Assembly (NCBI GenBank): GCA_910579495.1
Contig: CAJTVD010000076.1
Coordinates: forward strand, 1-17,903
DNA length: 17,903 nt
From: an uncultured Lachnospiraceae bacterium
Lineage (GTDB): Bacteria > Bacillota > Clostridia > Lachnospirales > Lachnospiraceae
Direction of reading: 5' to 3'
The notes beneath the pieces are model-generated. The model saw nothing but the letters and a program-made list of their open reading frames with translations. It was not told the DNA's origin and did not search any database. The position numbers and the translations under genes were made by a program. This document shows positions 1-6,730 of the stretch, in pieces (the stretch's first letter is position 1; the number at the start of each line of letters is the position of its first letter).

Positions 1-71
1 ATATAAGAGGGGAGGGCTGTCCATTGTTGCATCCCCCAAGTAAAGTTACACTATCGGCCATTTAGGAAAGC

Positions 72-100
72 TTGACAAATGGCTGTTTTATAGTGATAAT
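72..100 (+). promoter_or_regulatory. Sigma-A-type promoter of the Y RNA / Ro60 locus
   Basis: A perfect -35 TTGACA at 72-77 and a -10 GATAAT at 95-100 are separated by exactly 17 bases. This predicts a transcript start near 107-110, just before the 5' strand of the terminal stem of the small RNA. It is the best promoter in the window. No other convincing promoter is seen between it and the Ro60 gene, so it probably drives both. Confidence 0.85.
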
Positions 101-106
101 AGAAAG

Positions 107-253
107 TAAATAACCCCGATGCGCAGGGAACGGTTACTTCGATTCAGGGATCGCGTTGTTATGGGTTCGAGTCCCATCTGTCGCGGGAATGCGGCAGTAG
201 CTCAATGGTAGAGCACGACAGATACCGTTTCCGCTTTTTCTCGGGGTTTTTTT
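107..253 (+). ncRNA. yrlA: YrlA-type bacterial Y RNA with a circularly permuted tRNA-like domain
   Basis: The RNA folds as a tRNA mimic in permuted order. The ends form a long stem: AACCCCGA 112-119 with TCGGGGTT 241-248, then an internal loop, then GGGAACGGT 126-134 with ACCGTTTCC 224-232. Two more pairs (123-124 with 233-234) stack on the latter across a bulged A125. Next come a small hairpin (140-143/150-153) and a short anticodon-like stem (155-159 with 215-219). The T-arm is ATGGG 161-165, loop TTCGAGT, CCCAT 173-177. The 3' acceptor strand (178-184) is joined by loop GGGAAT to the 5' acceptor strand GCGGCAG (191-197), all seven pairs forming. A D-arm GCTC/GAGC (200-203/211-214) follows. 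Published YrlA RNAs are Ro ligands that mimic tRNA. The Ro60 gene immediately downstream strongly supports this call. No anticodon loop or CCA end is present. The exact 5' end is inferred from the promoter. Confidence 0.87.
241..253 (+). terminator. 3' end and probable terminator of the Y RNA
   Basis: The closing strand TCGGGGTT of the Y RNA's terminal stem runs directly into a tract of seven T (247-253). The RNA can therefore end by intrinsic termination with its own terminal helix as the terminator stem. The helix is long-range (its other strand is 112-119), so efficiency may be incomplete, and read-through would be needed to transcribe the Ro60 gene. Confidence 0.6.
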
Positions 254-255
254 GC

Positions 256-263
256 AGGAGGAG
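256..263 (+). promoter_or_regulatory. Ribosome binding site that fixes the Ro60 start
   Basis: AGGAGGAG lies six bases before GTG 270-272. The longer in-frame start, TTG at 252, would overlap the Y RNA's T-tract and place this site inside the coding region, so GTG 270 is preferred. The site begins only three bases after the T-tract of the Y RNA. Confidence 0.75.
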
Positions 264-269
264 ATCAAC

Positions 270-1901
270 GTGAGCCGTTTTCGAGGCAGCCCAAGGCCCG
301 CTGGAAAGAATGGGGCGGTGGTAAACTTTATGGGGGGAGAATCTTACCAGGTGAATCCCCTGGATACGTTAAAAATGATTACAGCATCGTCTGTTTTTGG
401 TGAGCCTTCCTATTACCGCAAAGGCAGCGTCCAGGATGCCCGGTACAGAAGCTGCAGGCTTCTTGACGGCTATTTACTTATGGCGGATTCCTGGGACGGG
501 CGGACTACGACAGAAATCATGGAGTCGGCAATAGACCAGGCGCTGGCGGAGGACTTTAAGGGGACGCTTTTGTGGGCGGCGAAGCTCCGGCAGGATTTTT
601 TTATGCGCCTGAACCCACAGGTCATTATGGTAAGGGCGGCGGTCCACCCTGACAGAGAAGCATTTACCCGGGAAAATCCGGGCATGTTTGATGAAATCGA
701 AAAGCAGGTCATGATAAGGGGGGATGATCCTCTGTCACAACTGGCTTACTTTCTGTACATAAATCATGGCAAGAGAAATATGCCCAGTATTTTGAAGCGT
801 TCCCTTGCCAGGAAGCTGGGAAGCCTGGAAGCTTACGAAGCAGCCAAATATAAGAAAGCGGAGATGGGGCTTAAGGATGCGGTGAGGATTACCCATGCCC
901 ATTCCCCGGTGATAGACCAGTTTATGAAAACAGGGGAGATTTCCCTTCCCCCTGCCGGAAAGACCTGGGAAAACCTTCGCTCAAAAGGCATGGGCTGGCA
1001 GGAGATCTTCCATCAGGTCCCCATGGGGCATATGGCTCTGTTAAGAAATCTGCGGGGTGTTTTTACGGAAATTGAGGACAGGCAGTTTGCGGAGGAATAT
1101 GTTGCACAGCTAAAAGCCGGGGTAGCCCGGGGCAGGCAGTTTCCCTTCCGCTATTACAGCGCACATCTGGCTGTGGAAAAAAGTACCTGCGCCCACCGCC
1201 CTATCCTTCTGGATGCCCTGGAAGAATGTGTGGATCTGTCGGTGCAGAATCTGCCCCTGTTCCGGGGAAAGACTATGTGCCTTTCTGACAATTCCGGCTC
1301 CGCCTGGGGAATGGTCCCTACCGAGTATGGTTCCGTCAGGGTGGCGGAGATCGATAACCTTTCTTCCGTGATTGCTGCTGCGGTATCCCAGGAAGGGTAT
1401 GTGGGAAAATTCGGTGACACCCTGCGGGTATATCCCGTTTCCCGGCGGGGGCAGATCCTGCGCCAGTGCAGGGAAATCGCAAGGGATGGAAATTCGGATG
1501 TAGGGGGTGCCACAGAGGGCGGCATCTGGGAATTTTTTTATAACGCTATAGATAAGAAGGAACATTGGGATCAGATCTTTATTTATTCTGACCAACAGGC
1601 GGGACATGGCGGCCTGTACGGGACCGCCAGCCAGCTAAATCAGTACAGGATGCTGGGATTTAACTGTAATAACGGGAACCCCGGCAGGGGAAATTTTATC
1701 AATGTTTTTGAACTGGTACTTGCCTACCGGCAGAAAGTGAATCCCCATGTAAACGTATTTTCCATACAGACGGCGGGATATAACAACGTGTGCCTGCCGG
1801 AGTATAGTTACAGGACCTGCATCCTTTACGGATGGACAGGCAAGGAGCTGGCATTTGCACGGCAGATGATAGATATATGGGACAATATGCAATCCCAGTA
1901 G
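270..1901 (+). CDS. rsr: Ro60/Rsr ortholog, TROVE domain RNA-binding protein
   Basis: The 543-residue product matches the usual size of Ro proteins. These are ring-shaped alpha-helical-repeat proteins that hold Y RNAs on the outer surface and misfolded or decaying RNA ends in the central hole. In bacteria, Rsr works with exoribonucleases such as PNPase in RNA decay and stress survival. The N-terminal ~330 residues are helical and basic, as expected for the TROVE ring. The C-terminal third is a von Willebrand A-like domain with an intact MIDAS motif DNSGS at about 340-344 and a later strand-end Asp (IYSDQQ, Asp about 441). It starts at GTG 270 behind AGGAGGAG. The Y RNA gene directly upstream is the expected partner. 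No rtcB or rtcA is present here, unlike the enterobacterial rsr operon. The family call is firm; the cellular role is inferred from homologs. Confidence 0.93.
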   Translation: MSRFRGSPRPAGKNGAVVNFMGGESYQVNPLDTLKMITASSVFGEPSYYRKGSVQDARYRSCRLLDGYLLMADSWDGRTTTEIMESAIDQALAEDFKGTLLWAAKLRQDFFMRLNPQVIMVRAAVHPDREAFTRENPGMFDEIEKQVMIRGDDPLSQLAYFLYINHGKRNMPSILKRSLARKLGSLEAYEAAKYKKAEMGLKDAVRITHAHSPVIDQFMKTGEISLPPAGKTWENLRSKGMGWQEIFHQVPMGHMALLRNLRGVFTEIEDRQFAEEYVAQLKAGVARGRQFPFRYYSAHLAVEKSTCAHRPILLDALEECVDLSVQNLPLFRGKTMCLSDNSGSAWGMVPTEYGSVRVAEIDNLSSVIAAAVSQEGYVGKFGDTLRVYPVSRRGQILRQCREIARDGNSDVGGATEGGIWEFFYNAIDKKEHWDQIFIYSDQQAGHGGLYGTASQLNQYRMLGFNCNNGNPGRGNFINVFELVLAYRQKVNPHVNVFSIQTAGYNNVCLPEYSYRTCILYGWTGKELAFARQMIDIWDNMQSQ

Positions 1902-1902
1902 A

Positions 1903-1953
1903 CAGGAGCGGAACTAAAAACAGCGGGTGCCTGTGAGGGCAGGAGCGGAACTA
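1903..1953 (+). repeat. Pair of 14-bp direct repeats in the rsr-hydratase gap
   Basis: CAGGAGCGGAACTA occurs at 1903-1916 and again at 1940-1953, a 37-base period. A short hairpin (TGCC/GGCA) lies between the copies. Each copy contains an AGGAG that resembles a ribosome binding site, but the site used for the next gene is AGGAGG at 1959-1964. This may be a local duplication; no function is evident. Confidence 0.6.
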
Positions 1954-1973
1954 TAAATAGGAGGACTCAAGAT

Positions 1974-4262
1974 ATGATCAATGTATTTGACGGAGGCGCG
2001 TATCTGGTAAATGGAACGGAAGTGATCCCGGAGGGGCCGGAGGCGTCTGCCAGAATAAAGGCAAAAACAGGAAAGGAGCCTGCCAAAGAAGCGGCGCGGC
2101 AGGAAACCATTGCTTATGGCATTTTGAAGGAGCACAATACATCAGGCAGTATGGATAAGCTAAAGATCAAGTTTGACAAGCTGACTTCCCATGACATTAC
2201 CTTTGTGGGGATCATCCAGACTGCCAGGGCATCGGGGCTGGAAAAGTTCCCGATTCCTTATGTGCTCACCAATTGCCATAATTCCTTATGCGCGGTGGGT
2301 GGGACCATCAACGAAGATGACCATATGTTTGGCCTTTCCTGTGCCAAAAGGTACGGCGGTGTTTATGTGCCTCCTCACCAGGCGGTGATCCACCAGTATG
2401 CCCGGGAAATGCTTTCCGGCGGTGGGAAAATGATCTTAGGTTCTGATTCCCATACCCGCTATGGGGCTTTGGGGACCATGGCGGTAGGCGAAGGCGGTCC
2501 GGAGCTGGTTAAACAGCTCCTGAACCAGACCTATGATATCAACATGCCCGGGGTGGTGGGCGTTTACCTGACAGGGGAGCCCATGAAGGGTGTTGGCCCC
2601 CAGGACGTTGCCCTTGCCATTATCGGCGAAGTTTTCGGAAGCGGTTATGTGAAAAATAAGGTAATGGAATTTGTGGGGCCCGGGGTCTCTTCCTTAAGTG
2701 CAGACTTCAGGATCGGTATTGATGTAATGACCACGGAAACCACCTGCCTGTCTTCTATCTGGCGTACCGATGATGTGATCAGGGAATTCTATGAGATCCA
2801 CGGCAGAAAAGAAGAATACAAAGAATTAAATCCCGGCGGGATAGCTTATTACGATGGTATGGCCGTGATCGATTTAAGCACCATAAAGCCTATGATCGCC
2901 ATGCCCTTCCATCCCAGCAATACTTATACCATTGAGGAACTGAACGCAAACCTGATGGATATCCTGGATGATGTGGAGAAAAAGGCAGCGGTATCTTTAG
3001 ACGGGGCGGTGGATTTTACCCTGAAAAATAAGGTGAAGGACGGAAAACTTCTGGTTGACCAGGGAATTATTGCCGGCTGCGCAGGAGGCGGCTTTGAGAA
3101 CATCTGCGCTGCAGCAGATATTATGAAGGATACCTACATTGGCTCTGATGGTTTTACCTTAAGCGTTTATCCCGCTTCCATGCCGGTTTATATGGAACTG
3201 ATCAAAAACGGCTGTGCGGCCGCGCTCCTGGAAACCGGGGCAGTAATGAAGACTGCTTTCTGCGGCCCCTGTTTTGGGGCGGGGGATACACCGGCAAACA
3301 ATGCTTTCAGTATCCGCCATTCCACCAGGAATTTCCCTAACAGGGAAGGCTCCAAGCTGCAGAACGGGCAGATCTCTTCTGTTGCCCTGATGGATGCCCG
3401 TTCTATTGCGGCAACGGCTGCCAATAAAGGCGTGCTCACTGCCGCTACAGAATTTCAGGGGGCCATCAACAAATACCAGTATCATTTTGATGCGAATATT
3501 TATGCCAACAGAGTATTTGACGCCAAAGGCGTGGCGGATCCTTCCGTTGAGATCCAGTTTGGGCCTAACATTAAGGACTGGCCTGCAATGACAGCGTTGC
3601 CGGAAAATCTGGTTCTCCGTGTGGTATCCGAAATCCATGACCCGGTGACCACCACAGACGAGCTGATCCCCTCCGGTGAGACTTCCTCTTACCGCTCCAA
3701 TCCCCTGGGGCTTGCGGAGTTTACGTTATCCCGGAAAGACCCTGCTTATGTGGGGCTTGCCAAGGATATCCAGCAGGCACAGAAGGCAGTGATGGAAGGG
3801 AAATGCCCAGTGGAAGAAAAGCCGGAGCTTAAGCCGGTTATGGATGCCATCAAAAAGAGCTATCCGGAGATAGGAAAGGGGAACGTGGGCTTCGGTTCAG
3901 CCATCTTTGCGGTTAAGCCGGGGGATGGTTCCGCCCGGGAACAGGCGGCTTCCTGCCAGAAGGTTTTAGGGGGATGGGCGAATATTGCCAATGAGTATGC
4001 CACCAAGAGGTACCGCTCCAACCTGATCAACTGGGGAATGCTTCCCTTCCTGATCAAAGAGGGAGAACTTCCCTTCCAGAATAAGGATTACCTTTTCTTC
4101 CCGGGGATCAGGGAAGCGGTTGAAGAGAAAGCGGAAGAGATCAAGGCTTACCGGGTAGGGGACGGGGAACTTACGGAATTTACCCTGAAGCTGGGGGAAC
4201 TTACGGAAGAAGAGAGGCAGATCATTTTGAAGGGATGCCTGATTAATTATAACAGGGTTTAA
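1974..4262 (+). CDS. Aconitase-superfamily hydratase (YbhJ-like), [4Fe-4S] enzyme
   Basis: The 762-residue protein has the aconitase architecture. Three putative iron-sulfur ligands are visible: Cys369 in AGCAGGGFENI and Cys430/Cys433 in FCGPCFG. Their 61- and 3-residue spacing is close to that of true aconitases. Active-site-like segments include LGSDSHTRYGALGTMAVGEG (about 158-177) and a C-terminal swivel domain. The first-Cys motif departs from the classical GSCTNS, so it is probably not citrate aconitase. It resembles the poorly characterised group of E. coli YbhJ, whose substrate is unknown to me. It starts at ATG 1974 with AGGAGG at 1959-1964. It follows rsr by 72 bases with no terminator between, so the two are probably cotranscribed. 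Family assignment is strong; the reaction is unassigned. Confidence 0.88.
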   Translation: MINVFDGGAYLVNGTEVIPEGPEASARIKAKTGKEPAKEAARQETIAYGILKEHNTSGSMDKLKIKFDKLTSHDITFVGIIQTARASGLEKFPIPYVLTNCHNSLCAVGGTINEDDHMFGLSCAKRYGGVYVPPHQAVIHQYAREMLSGGGKMILGSDSHTRYGALGTMAVGEGGPELVKQLLNQTYDINMPGVVGVYLTGEPMKGVGPQDVALAIIGEVFGSGYVKNKVMEFVGPGVSSLSADFRIGIDVMTTETTCLSSIWRTDDVIREFYEIHGRKEEYKELNPGGIAYYDGMAVIDLSTIKPMIAMPFHPSNTYTIEELNANLMDILDDVEKKAAVSLDGAVDFTLKNKVKDGKLLVDQGIIAGCAGGGFENICAAADIMKDTYIGSDGFTLSVYPASMPVYMELIKNGCAAALLETGAVMKTAFCGPCFGAGDTPANNAFSIRHSTRNFPNREGSKLQNGQISSVALMDARSIAATAANKGVLTAATEFQGAINKYQYHFDANIYANRVFDAKGVADPSVEIQFGPNIKDWPAMTALPENLVLRVVSEIHDPVTTTDELIPSGETSSYRSNPLGLAEFTLSRKDPAYVGLAKDIQQAQKAVMEGKCPVEEKPELKPVMDAIKKSYPEIGKGNVGFGSAIFAVKPGDGSAREQAASCQKVLGGWANIANEYATKRYRSNLINWGMLPFLIKEGELPFQNKDYLFFPGIREAVEEKAEEIKAYRVGDGELTEFTLKLGELTEEERQIILKGCLINYNRV

Positions 4263-4283
4263 AGAAAATAAGCTATGAGTATT

Positions 4284-4310
4284 GTGGACGCCGTTTATTT
4301 TGGCGTCCAC
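4284..4310 (+). terminator. Hairpin terminator after the hydratase gene
   Basis: A perfect 9-bp stem GTGGACGCC (4284-4292) / GGCGTCCAC (4302-4310) encloses a 9-base loop, 21 bases after the stop codon. The tail TCTAATATAA is AT-rich but has no long T-run, so this may be a weak intrinsic terminator or a 3'-stabilising hairpin. Confidence 0.65.
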
Positions 4311-4500
4311 TCTAATATAAATTGTTGAAAAAGTGGATATTTTCATGAGGAAATAGCTATAAGGCCTGTTGATAGGTGATTAAAAACCAAGGAATTTATG
4401 GTAATCTTATTACGTGGAGGAGAGCGTAATGGGAAACAGGGTTTCATTTGATTTGTATTGCCCCGGAAGAAGGAAATGCAAGATGGAGAGGGGAGGTATT

Positions 4501-5094
4501 ATGTACGAAGGATTAGTTGCGCATTTGCAGGAAAATCCGGCAAATCAATATACAGTTAAAGAAGCGGAAAAGCTGGCAGACAGAGTTTTAGAAGAGGGGG
4601 GATATGGGGATATAAGCGGCCCAACTCCGATTGTGGCAATTGCCGGGGCATTTGGAATTTCTACGTTTAAAGAAGCTAATATGCCGGAGGATATATCAGG
4701 AAATATATATGTTGGTGGGACGACCCGTGATATATACAATACCGACAGGGTGATTGTGGTTGGAGACAGGGAAGAGTATTTTCACCAGAGGTTTATCGTT
4801 GCCCATGAGTTGGCACATTATCTAATGGATTATGTTGGAAGCCCAGAATCATCTGACAGGAGATTATTATTTTCCAGGACCTATCCGAGAAAAGGGCATG
4901 ATTCAGATGTGGAAATCCGGGCAGACAGATTCGCTGCTGAGTTGCTGATGCCTGCAAAACAGTTTATCAGGCAATATTTAAAGGCGATGGAGAATTCTGG
5001 CTATCATATGAGATATACAGTTATTTACTTGTCAAATTATTTTGAGACTAAGAAGAGCAGTGTTGAGAGAAGGATGAAGGAAGTGATTTATTAA
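4501..5094 (+). CDS. ImmA/IrrE-family zinc metallopeptidase (DUF955)
   Basis: The protein of about 197 residues carries the HExxH zinc motif as HELAH at 102-106 (FIVAHELAHYLMDY). A probable third ligand is Glu138 in EIRADRFAAELLMP, the typical second signature of this family. Members cleave transcriptional repressors (ImmA of ICEBs1, IrrE/PprI) or act in phage-related or toxin-antitoxin modules. ATG 4501 with GGGAGG four bases upstream is preferred because it gives a normal family N-terminus. An in-frame ATG at 4429 also has a good site (GGAGGAG 4416-4422) and would add 24 residues of unfamiliar sequence. Unusually, no XRE-type helix-turn-helix repressor lies beside it; the partner is instead a two-transmembrane protein. 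The gene is AT-richer than its neighbours, suggesting acquisition. No clear promoter was found upstream. Confidence 0.85.
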   Translation: MYEGLVAHLQENPANQYTVKEAEKLADRVLEEGGYGDISGPTPIVAIAGAFGISTFKEANMPEDISGNIYVGGTTRDIYNTDRVIVVGDREEYFHQRFIVAHELAHYLMDYVGSPESSDRRLLFSRTYPRKGHDSDVEIRADRFAAELLMPAKQFIRQYLKAMENSGYHMRYTVIYLSNYFETKKSSVERRMKEVIY

Positions 5095-5129
5095 CGCTGT
5101 TTTCAAAGAGGTATGGGGAAGCCTTTCCA

Positions 5130-5726
5130 ATGGTGAATGATAAAAATACAAAAAATGAAAAAAGTATAGTTCCGCATGAAGAATATACACAGACCTATAT
5201 AGAAATACTGAATACATATAAGGAGCAGATCTCAAGTTCAGTAGAGAATAAAAATGAGTTAAAAAGGAGGTTCTTTGGTGTTATTAAGTTCATTATGATC
5301 TTGTTGATGTTCCTGTTTGTTGCTTCAATTTTGATATCCTTTTTTATTTTTGTTAAAATGATTAATCAACAATATCAGTCAGTCGCAGTGATTACCGGAG
5401 CTGTTACGGCAATACTTTCTTCCTTCGCGACTATGGTCCTCTCGATTTTTAAACTGCCGAAAATTATTGCAGATTATCTGTTTAATAAGGAAGAAGATAA
5501 GCTGATGAATGAAGTGATAAAAAACATACAGAAATATGAAATTGATGCTGTGAGGCTGGAAATAACAGCGGTAAATGGTTCAAATATGGAAAAGATCATA
5601 GCGCCTAAGAATGATTCACAAATGGGTGATTCTCCTAATACTGCTGGCAGGAGTCCAAAGAGTGCTTTGCCAGAAAAAGGTTCACTTAATGTTGTTGGTG
5701 AGCATCGGGAGATATCTGGGGCATAA
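5130..5726 (+). CDS. Unrecognised two-transmembrane protein beside the ImmA-like protease
   Basis: I do not recognise this 198-residue protein. It has a charged N-terminal segment (about 1-48) and two hydrophobic helices, about 50-76 and 85-107. A Lys/Glu-rich, probably helical stretch follows (about 115-140), then a polar Ser/Asn/Pro-rich tail. There is no signal peptide, so both ends are probably cytoplasmic. The layout recalls small two-helix membrane modules found in some conflict systems (SLATT-like or TRADD-N-associated types), but this is shape only, with no diagnostic motif. It starts 35 bases after the protease stop, with a weak site (GGGGA about 10 bases before ATG 5130). It shares the protease's AT-rich composition, so the two probably form one transcript ending at the 5741-5768 hairpin. 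Confidence 0.7.
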   Translation: MVNDKNTKNEKSIVPHEEYTQTYIEILNTYKEQISSSVENKNELKRRFFGVIKFIMILLMFLFVASILISFFIFVKMINQQYQSVAVITGAVTAILSSFATMVLSIFKLPKIIADYLFNKEEDKLMNEVIKNIQKYEIDAVRLEITAVNGSNMEKIIAPKNDSQMGDSPNTAGRSPKSALPEKGSLNVVGEHREISGA

Positions 5727-5740
5727 AGTATGGGATTACG

Positions 5741-5768
5741 GAAAAAGCTGGCCATCGCCAGCTTTTTC
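5741..5768. terminator. Perfect 12-bp hairpin terminator, probably bidirectional
   Basis: GAAAAAGCTGGC (5741-5752) pairs perfectly with GCCAGCTTTTTC (5757-5768) around the tetraloop CATC. The A-run before and T-run at the end of the stem make it a good intrinsic terminator for the AT-rich pair. It could also stop minus-strand transcription coming from the DUF368 gene. Confidence 0.8.
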
Positions 5769-5769
5769 A

Positions 5770-5843
5770 TTACAATAAGCCGGACCGCGGAGCGCGGCGG
5801 CGTTTGTTACAATAAGCCGGACCGTGGAGCGTGACGGCGTTTG
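5770..5843. repeat. Two tandem copies of a 37-bp GC-rich repeat
   Basis: Copy 1 is 5770-5806 and copy 2 is 5807-5843. Both begin TTACAATAAGCCGGACCG and end CGGCGTTTG, and they differ at only three positions. Each copy can fold on itself: AATAAGCCG pairs with CGGCGTTTGTT across a two-base bulge, and copy 1 also contains the small hairpin CCGCG-GAG-CGCGG. A decayed third copy may lie at about 5859-5890 (AAGCC...GCGTCTTTGTTA). The pattern resembles a REP-like intergenic repeat, placed between two converging transcripts. Confidence 0.8.
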
Positions 5844-5884
5844 TTTTATACAGGGACAGATGGCTAAGCCTGGCAGCGTCTTTG

Positions 5885-6730
5885 TTATGTACTCACCCCT
5901 GCATTCCACTTCTCCATGGCCGTTGCCGTAAAAACCCCTGCCGCCAGGAAGAAAATATTCACCATACAGGAGCGTGTGGAAGACTGAAAGCTCCCAAAAG
6001 GGATGATCATCACGGTAGCGGCCACCACCACGCCCACGATAGCGTGAAAGGCAATGGAATAATATTTGTCAAACAGGGCGTTCACTGCCCGGGACAGGCA
6101 GGCGATGGTGATCAGGGCACCCATTCCGGCGGGAACCAGCACTTCCCGGGACAAATGCCCGATCCCGTCCACAAAGGGCGTGTAAAGGCCCAAAGGCATC
6201 AGCAGGGTGGAAAAACTCATCCCTGGGGCGATAATGCTTAAGGCAAGGCAGAACCCGCAGAACAGATACCAGACAAAGCCGGGGGTGATGGCCACGGAGG
6301 CTGCCCCCAGCCCCAGCAGCAGGGTAAAGACTGCCAGCATTGCCATGGCCAGGGAGAGAAAGGAGCTCCTATTCCTGCCGCAAAGCCCTGCCTCCTTCCA
6401 GAGGGAGGGCAGCATTCCGGCTATCAGCCCCACAAACAGGCATACCGACGGTGCAGGGTATTTTTCCAGAAAGAACGCAAGCACGCCCGCAACCCCCATA
6501 AAACCCACGATCTCCCCCAGGATATAGGGAAACAGCTTTGGCACATGGGTCCTGAAATGGCGCAGGGGGTTTGAGAGCAGCTCCATAATAGGCTTATAGA
6601 CGCCGAACACCACGCTGAGCACACCCCCGCTGATGCCGGGAAGCACTGCCCCCAGCCCAATCAGTGCGCCCTGGAATACTTGGAGAAGAAATTTAAAGAG
6701 GAATTTTATGCCGGTAGGTTTTTGGTTCAT
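5885..6730 (-). CDS. popT: DUF368 family undecaprenyl-phosphate carrier (PopT-type)
   Basis: The 281-residue, very hydrophobic protein has the two family half-motifs: GAVLPGISGG at about 27-36 and SIIAPGMSFSTLLMPLG at about 165-181. The length matches the family. DUF368 proteins have been shown to return undecaprenyl phosphate from the outer to the inner membrane leaflet, recycling the carrier for peptidoglycan and other surface polymers. It starts at ATG 6728-6730 (minus strand) with GAGGG five bases upstream. It stands alone on the minus strand, converging with the AT-rich pair. The symbol popT follows the published family name and is by homology only. It fits a window containing MurF and a polyprenyl-phosphate glycosyltransferase that depend on the same lipid pool. 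Confidence 0.88.
   Translation of the reverse strand: MNQKPTGIKFLFKFLLQVFQGALIGLGAVLPGISGGVLSVVFGVYKPIMELLSNPLRHFRTHVPKLFPYILGEIVGFMGVAGVLAFFLEKYPAPSVCLFVGLIAGMLPSLWKEAGLCGRNRSSFLSLAMAMLAVFTLLLGLGAASVAITPGFVWYLFCGFCLALSIIAPGMSFSTLLMPLGLYTPFVDGIGHLSREVLVPAGMGALITIACLSRAVNALFDKYYSIAFHAIVGVVVAATVMIIPFGSFQSSTRSCMVNIFFLAAGVFTATAMEKWNAGVST

Noticed and set aside
161..214. Ordinary tRNA-Gly gene suggested by GCGGCAG-TA-GCTC and the TTCGAGT T-loop
   Set aside because: The 3' half precedes the 5' half, there is no anticodon loop or CCA, and the ends form a long stem before a Ro60 gene. This is a Y RNA, not a decoding tRNA.
107..253. Permuted two-piece tmRNA
   Set aside because: It is too short, has no tag reading frame ending in an ALAA-type sequence, and lacks the GGGG-type acceptor start.
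252..269. Longer Ro60 start at TTG 252
   Set aside because: It overlaps the Y RNA T-tract, has no site upstream and would put AGGAGGAG inside the coding region.
1110..1607. Long minus-strand open frame of 165 codons inside the Ro60 gene
   Set aside because: It is a shadow of the coding strand with no ribosome site and composition unlike a protein.
4414..4500. Longer N-terminus for the ImmA-like protease (GTG 4414 or ATG 4429)
   Set aside because: The extra residues (GNRVSFDLYCPGRRK...) do not look like the family. ATG 4501 has its own GGGAGG, though ATG 4429 cannot be excluded.
5113..5136. Seven-codon leader frame (MGKPFQW) overlapping the start of the two-helix protein
   Set aside because: The site AAGAGG is too close to its ATG, and no conservation can be shown.
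5770..5843. CRISPR array
   Set aside because: There are only two directly abutting copies with no spacers and no cas genes.
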